DNA from: Berkiella sp963803015
Lineage (GTDB): Bacteria > Pseudomonadota > Gammaproteobacteria > Berkiellales > Berkiellaceae
NCBI GenBank assembly: GCA_963803015.1
Contig: CAWDKV010000004.1
Location: 930,001 to 994,000 of the forward strand
DNA: 64,000 nt
Reading direction: 5' to 3'
Part shown: positions 23,174-32,716 of the stretch, piece by piece
Layout: each line of letters opens with the position of its first letter
Numbering within the stretch: position 1 is the first letter of the stretch
The notes under the pieces: generated by a model
The model's input: only the letters and a program-made list of their open reading frames with translations
Databases searched by the model: none
Told to the model about the DNA's origin: nothing
Made by a program: the position numbers and the translations under genes

Positions 23174-25504
23174 TCAGTGAAGATGAGTGGTTGCTCTTAA
23201 CCTTTCTTTGAGAGGACGTTTGTCACAAAAGGCTTGTTGTAATGCGATTTGCTTATCTGCACTTAAGCGACGGCGAGAAGGTAGAAAAGTAGCCGCTCTT
23301 TCAATATTTAAAGAAGGCGGGGGTGTTTCCATTGATTTAGCTTGTGTTAACAAATGATGTGCCGAAGCTATACTTTTTTTTGCGATTTTAATTTTCTTCG
23401 AAATATAATCTTTGCCCATTTCCCATCTTCTTTGGACAAAATAAAGCGCTAATTCTTGCCAAGATCTCGCAAGAAAATCTTGTCGGTTCATTTTAAAATA
23501 TTGCGGCAATCTCTGTTTTATTTCCACTAACAACTCGGATTTAAGAATGGCCAACTTGCTTGGGGAATCATTTTCGCTATCTGTCAGCATTTCACGCAAA
23601 ACAACATTTTTGGTTAATACATTATATAATGCTCGTGCAATATCTAAGGTATAAAGTGCACAGTTTTTATCAGCAAGATCGGATTGCACATTTAAGCTGG
23701 CATTAAGATAAGTCATTTTTTTCACGACAAGAGGATGTTCTTTTTCTAGGCCATCGTTAATACTTTTGACTGTATTCTGAAAATATATTTCATTTTCTGA
23801 TGAATTGAATATGATAGTAAGGGGCAGTTCTTGATTATAGGCGTCAAATATGGAAAGGACACATTGAACATGATCTGGATCCTGGCAAAAGCTTATGACA
23901 AAAGCATAACCATTATCATTTATACTGGCATGAGGCCGCCGTTGCAAAATAGAAAGCACTTGGCTGCCATAACGAGAATATTCCTCTGAATAATCAAAAT
24001 AAACAAATTCAGATCCAGGAACAACCGCTGTCTTTTCCAGCGCTTCATAAAAAGATCGGGTAGTGTGACAATTCGTTCCTTTAGATAAAAAATCGTATTG
24101 AACCTCGATATCTTGAACTGAGCTCAAGATATCGACTCTACAATCACTTCTATAAGGGATCCAAAAATGATGTTTTCGCGCTGCTTGATAAAAAGCTTCT
24201 TCACATTGTGAGAAATTCACCAGTTTACCATTTTCATAAATCTTAAGCGGCGTTCTGACAAGATATTGCGCTATAGGAGGTTCTGATAAAAATAAACACA
24301 GAAAATCCGTTGCAAACTCCTTCGTCTCTTTAAAAATTTCATCAACACTATCAAGGCGATGACGACTCAGAAAAGTTGCTACCGCCATTTCAAAGACTGT
24401 TTCACTTACCTCTCTTGTGTCTGTTGTGACAACCGTTGGTTCATCAACTAAAGATTGACGTAATTCATTTAATAATCGCCTTGCCGTAGCACCACTAGAA
24501 GAAGGTTTGTCTAGAGCCATTCCTGGGACACTTAAGAGAAATGCAGCAACATCATATCTCTTTTTAGACAAGGCAACGATCAGGGCATTTTCTCCCCTCG
24601 CATTAATAGCACGTAAAGCCTGAGGTAAATATTTTGCCAATAATTCTAAAACATGCATATTGTCATTACGGGTTTTCAAAAAAATATCAAACAATGAATA
24701 ACCCTTTTGGTCTTTAACAGCGCTCAAATCTGTTGTAATCAGCATATTCTCTTTGTATTTATTAAAACAATAGGTGATTAACTCTCTTGAAAATGCAGAT
24801 GACCTTTGCTCACAAAGGATAAATAACGATTCTAATGAGATTGTAAGATTATATTTCTCAATTAAATGAATAATAAATTTATCTTCATGAGGTATCGCAT
24901 CCAACAAACATCCGACAATATCAATTTTGAAGAAAATGATAATACCAACAATCTCCGCAACCAGATCGAGCTGAGCAAATCTAGCAAACTTAAAAAACAA
25001 AGAGATCTCTTGTGTTTCGCTATACTCTAAACATTGTCCAATTAAAGTACGGTGATTAGCATCGGTTAGTAATTTTCCAACTACCTCAAAATGGGGTTTA
25101 CTCAAAACTTCTTCTAGGCTTTGGCACTTGAGTTCTTTAAAAGCCCCTGAGTTTAATAGAGACATCAAAAGCTTATCTTTTCTTAAAAGAGCCATGTACG
25201 AAAAGTGAGTGCTCAACTCTGGGATATTGTCTTTTACTATGATTTTCTGTAAAGTCGGGCTCTCGATTAAACATTCAATATAATCAAATATCAGAGAATC
25301 TTGTTGAGGATCTATTTTATTAATGTTTTCTAGTAAATGATTGAGAGTTAGTCTGAAAAAATCCGGCTTTTCTAATACAAAAATGTTTTCTGCTTTATCC
25401 ATATTCAACATACGAATAAGCCTTGGCATATCCTCCTGTGAACATGCCATTTCAAATTCTTTTATCGAGAGCCATACTTTGATTCTAATTTTTGGTGCTG
25501 GCAT
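23174..25504 (-). CDS. Large ankyrin-type hypothetical protein, candidate effector
   Basis: This 776-residue protein is mostly of unknown fold. Ankyrin-like units are visible at about residues 270-345 (GYSLFDIFLKTRNDNMHVLE, then GENALIVALSKKRYDVAAFL). The middle part (EFVYFDYSEEYSRYGSQVLS) and NCALYTLDIARAL, which has a Cys and a later Asp like some C48/YopJ-type proteases, are unassigned. The C-terminus is basic and ends RLRATTHLH. It lies 80 bp upstream of the kinase gene on the same strand, so both may share transcription. The effector role is inferred from composition and neighbours. Confidence 0.6.
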   Translation of the reverse strand: MPAPKIRIKVWLSIKEFEMACSQEDMPRLIRMLNMDKAENIFVLEKPDFFRLTLNHLLENINKIDPQQDSLIFDYIECLIESPTLQKIIVKDNIPELSTHFSYMALLRKDKLLMSLLNSGAFKELKCQSLEEVLSKPHFEVVGKLLTDANHRTLIGQCLEYSETQEISLFFKFARFAQLDLVAEIVGIIIFFKIDIVGCLLDAIPHEDKFIIHLIEKYNLTISLESLFILCEQRSSAFSRELITYCFNKYKENMLITTDLSAVKDQKGYSLFDIFLKTRNDNMHVLELLAKYLPQALRAINARGENALIVALSKKRYDVAAFLLSVPGMALDKPSSSGATARRLLNELRQSLVDEPTVVTTDTREVSETVFEMAVATFLSRHRLDSVDEIFKETKEFATDFLCLFLSEPPIAQYLVRTPLKIYENGKLVNFSQCEEAFYQAARKHHFWIPYRSDCRVDILSSVQDIEVQYDFLSKGTNCHTTRSFYEALEKTAVVPGSEFVYFDYSEEYSRYGSQVLSILQRRPHASINDNGYAFVISFCQDPDHVQCVLSIFDAYNQELPLTIIFNSSENEIYFQNTVKSINDGLEKEHPLVVKKMTYLNASLNVQSDLADKNCALYTLDIARALYNVLTKNVVLREMLTDSENDSPSKLAILKSELLVEIKQRLPQYFKMNRQDFLARSWQELALYFVQRRWEMGKDYISKKIKIAKKSIASAHHLLTQAKSMETPPPSLNIERAATFLPSRRRLSADKQIALQQAFCDKRPLKERLRATTHLH

Positions 25505-25683
25505 GCAGATTTTTTCTTTTTTTAGAAATTAAGCTGGCTGCAATTTAAACCATCAAGATTTGTGTGTCAATTTTTTTAATGACCTTTCTTAACCGTTGAT
25601 AATACACTTATTTAATCTATAGGAACTTTTTTACCCTTTTCTTTGCCATAATATCGTTCTACAGATTAAATAAGGGAGGCTGT

Positions 25684-26745
25684 GTGGCTTTTAAATTAGA
25701 ATCCTATGAAATGGCTCAAGTCGATGAGCAAAAGAGCGAGAGAACGATTAAATTCTTAAAAAATTTGGCTCTGGGTTTGCCAGATATGATGGAAATGAAA
25801 AAAGGTTTTGTGATAGATATCAAAGAGCTGATCAAAACAGAAGCCGCCAAAAACCCCAGCGATAGGCAAAAAATTGCCGGATGGGAACAAGAAATCAGAG
25901 CAGCCGAAGAAGATATTTTTAACTTACAACGTCAAATGCTCACTGTCCCTAAAAAAATTGAAAGGCTGCAAAATCTTTTAACTGCTCCCGCTGATGCAAA
26001 GAAAGTGTTAACTATTCCAGGCTCGCAGGGAGGAACCACACGTGCTGAGCTCAGTGATTTACTATTAGCAGTGAAGGAAAGGCGAGAGCAAGAAATCACA
26101 TTTGAAGAAAAATTGCTTTTAGATGATATGAGAGAAAAGTTAGAAGGCGCCAAAAATAAATTCGATAATGATGGCACTTTTGATAAAGTTCAAATTACCC
26201 TTTCCAAAAGAGAACTGGGAATGCTAAGCGCACTCCCTAATTTTGGTCCTCGCATAGAGGCTTGTGCTTTATTATTAGAAATTGAAGAACAAATGGTTGC
26301 AGAGAAAAATCGTTTAATAAAAAGTAACTCTAAAACTGCAGATGTTTTCACCTATCCTTTAGCGCAAATCAGAGAATCAAAACAAGAGCTGCTCACCGAT
26401 ACCCGCGCTCTTCCGATTTTGCATACTAACGATCCAACGAAAGTGATGGAGCGTACCGAAGGTTTATTAGAACAATTACATAAAAACGTGATTGAAAAAG
26501 AAGAGGTGTCCCATCCCTTTAAAAAATTTTTAGTCGATACCAAAAACAAGGTAGCAGGCTGGGCAAGAAAAAACTTTCGCAATAGCCTTATCTCTGTAGA
26601 GAGCCAATTTAAAACAGCCGCTATCTCTTCAAGCTTTGAAATGTTTCGAAAAGCAAGTGTGAGACGATCTGCCACTTCTCCTGATTTACAGGCACTGCCT
26701 GCAATCGAAATTGGCAACAAGAGAAGCCCCAATACGCTTCATTAA
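25684..26745 (+). CDS. Coiled-coil hypothetical protein
   Basis: The 353-residue protein starts at GTG with a good AGGGAGG site 5 bases upstream. It is dominated by charged heptad-like helices (QEIRAAEEDIFNLQRQML; LLDDMREKLEGAKNKF) with no known domain. It ends in a short basic/Ser-rich tail (MFRKASVRRSATSPDLQ) and finishes NTLH. Divergent from the ankyrin-type gene, making a cluster of three orphans. Possibly a translocated effector; function not known. Confidence 0.6.
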   Translation: MAFKLESYEMAQVDEQKSERTIKFLKNLALGLPDMMEMKKGFVIDIKELIKTEAAKNPSDRQKIAGWEQEIRAAEEDIFNLQRQMLTVPKKIERLQNLLTAPADAKKVLTIPGSQGGTTRAELSDLLLAVKERREQEITFEEKLLLDDMREKLEGAKNKFDNDGTFDKVQITLSKRELGMLSALPNFGPRIEACALLLEIEEQMVAEKNRLIKSNSKTADVFTYPLAQIRESKQELLTDTRALPILHTNDPTKVMERTEGLLEQLHKNVIEKEEVSHPFKKFLVDTKNKVAGWARKNFRNSLISVESQFKTAAISSSFEMFRKASVRRSATSPDLQALPAIEIGNKRSPNTLH

Positions 26746-26793
26746 ATTTAGCCTGCTATGCCAGGTTGACTACGTTCGGAAATTTGTGGGGTT

Positions 26794-26813
26794 AAGACGG
26801 CCTTGTGCCGTCT
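26794..26813 (+). terminator. Hairpin terminator between convergent genes
   Basis: AGACGGC CTTGT GCCGTCT forms a 7-bp stem, followed on the plus strand by CAAATTCCCTTTTTG. It lies in the 67 bp between the coiled-coil gene and plsY and touches the plsY stop. Confidence 0.5.
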
Positions 26814-27412
26814 CAAATTCCCTTTTTGCCGACTTTATCTTCTGTCCCTTTTAACAGGCGATTAACATTCTCACGATGTCGCCACACAACAATCAACGCT
26901 AATAGCGCTAAAACAACGCAATAACGCTTATCAATTAACCACCATCCACAAACGGGCATACTAAGCGTCGCAATTAAGGCGGACAAAGAGGAATAACGAA
27001 ATAGCACAAAAATAACTAACCAAATCAGCACAAATGCCCCCCCTAAAAAGGGAGACAAGGCCAATAAAGCACCTATCGCGGTTGCTACTCCTTTACCTCC
27101 TTTAAATTGGAAATAGAGTGGATAAAGATGACCTAAAATAGCCGCCAATAATACGCTACTGATAATCCAAGGATTTGCAGTCCATAATTTGACTAAGATT
27201 ACCGGTAGCCAGCCTTTTAGAATATCTCCCAATAGCGTTAAGGCTGCTGGCAAGCGTCCCCCTAAACGCAAGACATTTGTCGCGCCGGGGTTTTTTGAGC
27301 CCGCTTCCCTGGGATCAGGCAAATTAAATAAGCGACAAACTAAAACAGCACTAGAAACCGAGCCGATAAGATAAGCCAACGCAGTGGCAAGTAGTGCAAG
27401 CAAGAGATCCAT
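26813..27412 (-). CDS. plsY: Glycerol-3-phosphate acyltransferase PlsY
   Basis: This 199-residue, five-to-seven-helix membrane protein acylates glycerol 3-phosphate using acyl-phosphate, the first step of phospholipid synthesis. The family motifs are in order: YLIGSVSSAVLVCRLFNLPD with REAGSKNPGATNVLR (motif 1), GHLYPLYFQFKGGKGVATA (motif 2) and VWRHRENVNRLLKGTE (motif 3). Normal length. Divergent from folB, as in many gammaproteobacteria. Confidence 0.96.
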   Translation of the reverse strand: MDLLLALLATALAYLIGSVSSAVLVCRLFNLPDPREAGSKNPGATNVLRLGGRLPAALTLLGDILKGWLPVILVKLWTANPWIISSVLLAAILGHLYPLYFQFKGGKGVATAIGALLALSPFLGGAFVLIWLVIFVLFRYSSLSALIATLSMPVCGWWLIDKRYCVVLALLALIVVWRHRENVNRLLKGTEDKVGKKGI

Positions 27413-27562
27413 TTATTTATCCACATAGTTAACAAATTGTCTATTATACCCATTAATTGCTCTCTTGGCTTCTAGGGCTTTTAAGCTTTCATCCCTACAC
27501 ACTTGAATTGTAAAAATACCTCTCTTTCAGGTATAGTCGCTTTTTATTCTGGAAAGGCAAAA

Positions 27563-27937
27563 ATGGACAAGCTGGTCATCAATGGGATTAAAATTACCAC
27601 CCTTATTGGCGTACATGCCTGGGAAAAACGATGTCCGCAAAATATTTATCTCGATATTGCGCTTTCGACGAATGCCAAGCAGATTGCCTCGCAAGACGCT
27701 CTAGATGCGGCAATAGATTATGACAAGCTTTTACAACATATCCTGCATTTCACCGATGAAAATCATTTTTGCTTGCTCGAAACGCTTGCCGAAAATTTAG
27801 CCCGAGAAATTCTCACCCATTTCGCTACGGATTGGCTGCAATTGACTATCCATAAACCTGGCGCAATGACTATTGCCAAAGATGTCTCTATCACTTTAGA
27901 GCGTACAAAAGATGACTTTACCTCCTCTTCCAATTGA
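27563..27937 (+). CDS. folB: Dihydroneopterin aldolase FolB
   Basis: This 124-residue T-fold enzyme splits dihydroneopterin to 6-hydroxymethyldihydropterin for folate. It shows MDKLVINGIKITTLIGVHAW, the AIDYDKLL segment, LLETLAENLAREIL with the pterin-binding Glu, and HKPGAMTIAKDVSITLER. The ATG at 27563 has GGAAAGG upstream; an earlier in-frame start at 27503 adds unlike residues. The stop overlaps the following methyltransferase by 26 bp. Confidence 0.95.
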   Translation: MDKLVINGIKITTLIGVHAWEKRCPQNIYLDIALSTNAKQIASQDALDAAIDYDKLLQHILHFTDENHFCLLETLAENLAREILTHFATDWLQLTIHKPGAMTIAKDVSITLERTKDDFTSSSN

Positions 27938-29078
27938 TGCCTTAGCGCATCAAGAAAAATTATTGCAGTATTTAGAGGAGAGCTGCCAAAAGAATCAAGG
28001 CTGGATAAGCTTTGCCGATTTTATGCAAATAGCCCTGTATGCGCCAGGCCTCGGTTACTATAGCGCTGGCATGGCAAAGATCGGTAAAGAGGGTGACTTT
28101 ATTACTGCTCCTGAAATTTCTCCTCTTTTCTCGTATTGTCTTGCGAATCAATGTTTAGAGATTTTAAAAGAGTTAGACGCGCCCGCATGCCTTCTTGAGC
28201 TCGGTGCTGGGAATGGTGTGATGGCTGCAGACATTTTGCATTTTTTAAATCAAGCACATACGTTGCCTGAACATTATTTTATTTTAGAAGTAAGTGCCGA
28301 TTTAAAAGCGCGCCAGCAAGCTTATTTAAAAACCCATTGTGCCTTCTTTTTTGATAAAATTGTCTGGTTAGACGCTTTGCCCAATACACCTTTTCAAGGC
28401 ATTATCTTAGCAAATGAAGTCCTCGATGCAATGCCTGTACATCGCTTTCAAATTGGCGAAAATAACAGCGTCTTAGAAGAGCAAGTAGGTAAAGAAGGGG
28501 GGCATTGGGTATCGCGCTTTTATCCAACTAGTAATCCTCTTTTACAAAAAGTAGTGCATGATTTACAGCAAACACTCGAACATCCTTTACCGACAGGCTA
28601 CGCATCAGAAATCAATTTGCAGCTTGGACCTTGGTTAAAGAGTCTCTCTTCTTGTCTTCACCAAGGCGTCATGTTGTTCATCGACTATGGCTTCCCAAGA
28701 AGTGAATTTTATCACCTCTCACGAGATAGCGGAACTTTAATGTGCCACACCCGGCATCTGGCTCATCCTAACCCTCTGCTTTTTATTGGCTTGCAAGATA
28801 TCACCACGCATGTAGATTTTACCGCTTTAGCAGAAGCAGGTGAACAATGTGGATTAACGCTCGCCGGCTTTACCCATCAAGCTGCTTTTTTAATTAATAA
28901 TAATCTTTTAAAAATAGCGGAACAAAGTACAATCAACCCCATGCAACTCTCGCAACAAATTCAAAAATTAAGCCAACCGCATGAAATGGGTGAGCTGTTT
29001 AAGGTAATGGCCTTGACTAAAGATTTTACTGAAGAATTACAAGGATTTTCTCTTTTTGATCAACAACATCGTTTATAA
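27912..29078 (+). CDS. SAM-dependent methyltransferase, MidA/NDUFAF7 family
   Basis: The 388 residues carry the DUF185/MidA signatures: ISFADFMQIALYAPGLGYYS, the DFITAPEISPLF motif, LLELGAGNGVMAADIL (SAM-binding motif I), ILANEVLDAMPVHRF and LFIDYGFPRSEFYH. The family methylates protein arginine in eukaryotic mitochondria (NDUFAF7); the bacterial substrate is unsure. Translationally coupled to folB by overlap. Confidence 0.9.
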   Translation: MTLPPLPIDALAHQEKLLQYLEESCQKNQGWISFADFMQIALYAPGLGYYSAGMAKIGKEGDFITAPEISPLFSYCLANQCLEILKELDAPACLLELGAGNGVMAADILHFLNQAHTLPEHYFILEVSADLKARQQAYLKTHCAFFFDKIVWLDALPNTPFQGIILANEVLDAMPVHRFQIGENNSVLEEQVGKEGGHWVSRFYPTSNPLLQKVVHDLQQTLEHPLPTGYASEINLQLGPWLKSLSSCLHQGVMLFIDYGFPRSEFYHLSRDSGTLMCHTRHLAHPNPLLFIGLQDITTHVDFTALAEAGEQCGLTLAGFTHQAAFLINNNLLKIAEQSTINPMQLSQQIQKLSQPHEMGELFKVMALTKDFTEELQGFSLFDQQHRL

Positions 29079-29089
29079 GGAGTAATGAT

Positions 29090-29488
29090 ATGGCGGTGAG
29101 CTGGAGAGATCTGTTTAAAATTGATACAGACAAAGTGTTGCCTTTTGTTAGAGAAACGGCCCAAGAATTGGGAAGTCAGTACTTGCCCAGCATTATCAAA
29201 CGCAATTGCCGCCCTAGCGATCTGGTGTGTAAAGTGACTGATAATTACAGTTTAGAATCATTTGTCCCCAGTGCTGTTTTGAGTGTGACGGATTTTGTAG
29301 TGAATCACCCCATTTTCTGTGCTGGAGCTGGAGCAGGTGTGGCAGCCGGTGGTCTTTATTATCTTTATCGACATCGGCATCCTGAGAAAAAACAAGCACC
29401 TCAGACCAATGCACAACATGCTCTTCCTCCATCTTTTGCTGCTCATTCTATAGCTGCTTCTTTGGGGTATAAGCCTCATAACTCTTAA
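29090..29488 (+). CDS. Small membrane-associated hypothetical protein
   Basis: The 132 residues have a single glycine/alanine-rich hydrophobic segment (VVNHPIFCAGAGAGVAAGGL then YYLY, about residues 66-90), followed by a basic RHRHPEKK and a polar tail. Strong ribosome site TAAGGAGTAATGAT. It is 12 bp after the methyltransferase and likely shares its mRNA. No family recognised. Confidence 0.6.
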   Translation: MAVSWRDLFKIDTDKVLPFVRETAQELGSQYLPSIIKRNCRPSDLVCKVTDNYSLESFVPSAVLSVTDFVVNHPIFCAGAGAGVAAGGLYYLYRHRHPEKKQAPQTNAQHALPPSFAAHSIAASLGYKPHNS

Positions 29489-29526
29489 TTTGCGATACTC
29501 GAACCAGTTTGATTGTAGACTAGGCG

Positions 29527-29582
29527 TCAAGTCTTCGAGCAATAGGAGTGTACATTTAGTACATGACTATTGTGAGAAGACG
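29527..29582. repeat. Long imperfect inverted repeat
   Basis: GTCTTC (29531) and CAATAG (29540) are mirrored by CTATTG (29567) and GAAGAC (29576) around a centre TGTACATTTAGTACA. It lies between the orphan at 29090 and cca, which converge. Possibly a dispersed palindrome or bidirectional terminator, but there is no T-run. Confidence 0.5.
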
Positions 29583-29601
29583 CAGACAACAACGTCTAAA
29601 A

Positions 29602-30708
29602 TCAAAGTGGAAAGAGTATATTGGCAATTGCTTTTAGGCGAGCGCTATGGATAGCTTTCTTCAAGCCCTCACCCTGATGTCCTTGCTGTATTAAGCTTTG
29701 AATATCGATAGCTTTGGCGACCTGCAACGCTTGTTTAAGCTTTAGCGATGGACTCTTTTTATCTGGAAAGCGTTTGGCAAAAAGGAACTCACACACTTCT
29801 AAAAAGGCTTCAAAACGATCCTGCCTTCTAAAAGCATCACTTACCTCTAACAGTTTTAAGTATGGTTCAGGCTCAACTGTTTGCGCTTTTTCAAAATCAC
29901 CAAAATGCGTGACGATCAATTTTGCTAAACCCATCAAATCATTAGGAAGGGGATAGCGCGCAGAAAAAGCGTCTAATTCTTTTACTTCAAGGGAAGAGAG
30001 CATCGTTGCAAAACGCAGCAAAGGAGAAAGGGCGCCGAGACCTTCGCTTAAGTTTTGCACAGCAGAGTAATGATTCGCTATTTCTGGAAACAATATCGTC
30101 AAGGCACCGCTTTCTTGTAGCACTTTAAAAAATATAAAGGGCTGAGGTTCTTTAAAGGCTTGTTGCATCTCTTTAAAGACGCGCTCTGCCACCAGGTGAT
30201 CTAACTCGCCATCCTGGGCAATTTGACGCATGAGATCTAATGTCTGGGGCGCAATTGAAAAACCTAAATGATTAAAGCGTGCAGCAAAGCGCGCCACTCG
30301 TAATACTCGGACCGGATCTTCAACAAACGCCTCTGAAACATGACGTAACAAGCGCTTTTGACAATCCTTTTGCCCCCCAAAGGGATCAATAATTTGGCCT
30401 TCTGCCGTTTTGGCCATAGCGTTAATGGTGAGATCACGGCGCATTAAATCTTCTTCTAGGGTAACAATGGGCCCCGTTTCAAAAGTAAAACCGTGATAGC
30501 CCGCCCCTACTTTGCGCTCTTTGCGCGCCAAGGCATATTCTTCTTTGGTTTGAGGGTGTAAAAAAACAGGAAAATCTTTACCTACTCTGGTAAATCCTTG
30601 CGCCAACATCTCTTTTTCAGTGGCACCAATCACCACCCAATCGCGCTCTGTGACTGGTAGTCCCAACAACTCATCGCGCACGGCACCACCCACTAAGAGA
30701 ATTTTCAC
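29602..30708 (-). CDS. cca: CCA-adding tRNA nucleotidyltransferase
   Basis: The 368 residues start at GTG with KILLVGGAVRDELLGLPVTE, the class II nucleotidyltransferase motif. RDLTINAMAKTAEGQIIDPF (metal site) and RVLRVARFAARFNHLGFSIA (NTP selection) follow. The C-terminal helical part is shorter than in E. coli Cca (412 residues) and no HD phosphodiesterase motif is evident. It builds or repairs the tRNA 3' CCA. The GTG overlaps the rsmD stop by 4 bp (GTGA), showing coupling; an earlier in-frame ATG at 30774 would sit inside rsmD. Confidence 0.93.
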   Translation of the reverse strand: MKILLVGGAVRDELLGLPVTERDWVVIGATEKEMLAQGFTRVGKDFPVFLHPQTKEEYALARKERKVGAGYHGFTFETGPIVTLEEDLMRRDLTINAMAKTAEGQIIDPFGGQKDCQKRLLRHVSEAFVEDPVRVLRVARFAARFNHLGFSIAPQTLDLMRQIAQDGELDHLVAERVFKEMQQAFKEPQPFIFFKVLQESGALTILFPEIANHYSAVQNLSEGLGALSPLLRFATMLSSLEVKELDAFSARYPLPNDLMGLAKLIVTHFGDFEKAQTVEPEPYLKLLEVSDAFRRQDRFEAFLEVCEFLFAKRFPDKKSPSLKLKQALQVAKAIDIQSLIQQGHQGEGLKKAIHSARLKAIANILFPL

Positions 30709-31268
30709 AAACACCCACCTTGCACTAAATGATAAACAACTTCTCCTGCTTGCTTTTGTTTTAAGATCTGCCAATGCGGCGGTAAAATTCCTGGCGGGAG
30801 CGCTTTGTCTGATTCAATATAGAGCCAAGTATGGGGCAGCACTAAGTTACTTTTTGCTAATAAACGAAGGCTGTCTTCTAATAGAGAAGAAGCATAAGGC
30901 GGATCAAGAAAGATAATATCAAATGATTGTGCAGCGCTATGCTTTTGCAACCAGGTGAGCGCTTCCTCGGTTTGGATATCACAATTTTCTGCCGTATGCA
31001 GTTTTTCTGCGACATCCTTTAAATGACGCACACTCGCCGGATGTTTTTCGATAAAAACCACTTGTTTGGCCCCGCGTGACAGCGCTTCAAACCCTAATAT
31101 GCCCGTTCCTGCAAAAAGATCTAAACAGCGTGTGCCTTCTACCTTTTGCATTAACCAGTTAAAAAGGGTTTCGCGCACTCTATCTGGCGTTGGACGCAAC
31201 TCTTTTTGAGCAATGACCGGTATTTGCCTACCCCGCCATTTGCCGCCAATGATCCGGATCTGCCCCAA
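30705..31268 (-). CDS. rsmD: 16S rRNA (guanine966-N2)-methyltransferase RsmD
   Basis: The 187-residue Rossmann methyltransferase has GQIRIIGGKWRGRQIPVIAQ and the substrate-contact segment RPTPDRVRETLFNWL. SAM motif I is CLDLFAGTGILGFEALSRGA and the catalytic motif is FDIIFLDPPYAS. It modifies G966 of 16S rRNA. It follows the two M16 genes by 6 bp and precedes cca with an overlap. Confidence 0.96.
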   Translation of the reverse strand: MGQIRIIGGKWRGRQIPVIAQKELRPTPDRVRETLFNWLMQKVEGTRCLDLFAGTGILGFEALSRGAKQVVFIEKHPASVRHLKDVAEKLHTAENCDIQTEEALTWLQKHSAAQSFDIIFLDPPYASSLLEDSLRLLAKSNLVLPHTWLYIESDKALPPGILPPHWQILKQKQAGEVVYHLVQGGCL

Positions 31269-31273
31269 GTCAT

Positions 31274-32707
31274 TTACCCTTTCTTTGGTGGTGTTTGCGT
31301 TTCCCCCACCATCACCACAGCCATTTGTTGATTCGCTATTTTCTTTTGAAAAGCAAGTTTGATATCTTCTATCGTGACTTTTTCAACTGCAGTTTTAAAA
31401 TGATTATAATAATCGAGTGGTAACTGATAAAACCCTAAAGAAGCAATTTCTCTGCAGATTGCAGCATTACTATCAAATTGTAGCGTATACCCCCCCAGCA
31501 AGTTTTCTTTTGCTGCGTTAAGCTCTGCCTCGGTTGGCCCTTTTTCTACAAATTCTTTTAATAATGTTGCCATCAATTCCTGTGCTTTGTCTGCTTGCGC
31601 TGTTCTAGTCTGACAACCTAAGACAAAGGGGCCACGCTCTTTCATCGGCATAAAATAACTGTAAGCAGAATAGGCTAAACCGTGTTGATTACGGATCACA
31701 TCAAAAATCCTCGTCACCATCCCATTGCCACCCAAAATATGATTCCCAACATAAAGTGGATAATAATCAGGATCCGTTTGCTTGATACCAGGCATTCCCA
31801 TCAAAATATGGGTTTGGCTAGAAGGAAAAGGTATCTTTTGGATACTTTTTTCTTCCAAATTAGGTACCGGCGGCAAGGGCTCGGCCTTTTTCCCCTCAGG
31901 TAAGTGTTCGGTCAATGTTATGGCAATTTTATCTGCCTCTTCAATTGTTAAATCACCCACAATGGCGATTACCATATTTTGCGGTACATAATATTGTCGG
32001 TGAAAGGCTTTTAAATCTTCTTGAGTCAAACTTGCAATAGACGCTTCATCGCCCAACACCCAATTGGCATACGGTTGGTTGCCATAGAGTGCTTTGTAAA
32101 AAGCACGACTGGCAACTTGATTAGGTTTTTGCGCTTGCTGTTTTAAAGCACTGATGGTGTTTTGTTGCTCTCGTTTTAGCCCTGTTTCTGGGAAAGAAGG
32201 CTGCGCTAAAATAGTCGCCAAATTTTGTAGGGCAGGAATAAACTGTGCTTTATCAGACAAACTGCGTAATGAAATGGAGGTACTGTCGCGTTGCGTTTGG
32301 GCGTGAAATTGCGCACCGACTTTATCAAAATTCTCTGCAACTTGATCAGGGGTGAGCCCCTCTCCCCCTTCCGAGAGTAATTGCGAGGTGAGATAAGCAC
32401 CCCCGCCTTTTTTATCTCGTACAGCACCTGCATCAACGATAATATCAATATCAACAATGGGTAAAGTTTTGACTGGCACAAAATAGACGTTGGTCCCTCT
32501 TTGGGTTTGCCAATGTTGAATATTGAGTGTACCGCTTACCTTTTGATAAGACTTGAGAGATCCAGTAGCGCTACCTTTTTCTAACATAGTAACCTCTTCT
32601 TTTTTTGGCTTATCATTTCCCATCCATTTACTTTTGTTTACAAAGACTAAAAGGACCGAGAGAATGACAAGGGTGGCAATTAAAAATCTGAGACCTCTTC
32701 TAGCCAT
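31274..32707 (-). CDS. M16 family peptidase-like protein, non-catalytic partner
   Basis: The 477-residue protein has an N-terminal membrane anchor (FLIATLVILSVLLVFV) and two M16 repeats. At the place of the zinc motif HxxEH it has GGAYLTSQLLSEGGEGLT, so the ligands are missing and it should be inactive. Later M16 segments are kept (NMVIAIVGDL; ILGGNGMVTRIFDVIRNQHG with LAYSAYSYF, the R/Y pair that contacts substrate). It lies 9 bp after the active M16 gene, so the two probably form a periplasmic heterodimer. Confidence 0.85.
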   Translation of the reverse strand: MARRGLRFLIATLVILSVLLVFVNKSKWMGNDKPKKEEVTMLEKGSATGSLKSYQKVSGTLNIQHWQTQRGTNVYFVPVKTLPIVDIDIIVDAGAVRDKKGGGAYLTSQLLSEGGEGLTPDQVAENFDKVGAQFHAQTQRDSTSISLRSLSDKAQFIPALQNLATILAQPSFPETGLKREQQNTISALKQQAQKPNQVASRAFYKALYGNQPYANWVLGDEASIASLTQEDLKAFHRQYYVPQNMVIAIVGDLTIEEADKIAITLTEHLPEGKKAEPLPPVPNLEEKSIQKIPFPSSQTHILMGMPGIKQTDPDYYPLYVGNHILGGNGMVTRIFDVIRNQHGLAYSAYSYFMPMKERGPFVLGCQTRTAQADKAQELMATLLKEFVEKGPTEAELNAAKENLLGGYTLQFDSNAAICREIASLGFYQLPLDYYNHFKTAVEKVTIEDIKLAFQKKIANQQMAVVMVGETQTPPKKG

Positions 32708-32716
32708 TTCTCTCTC

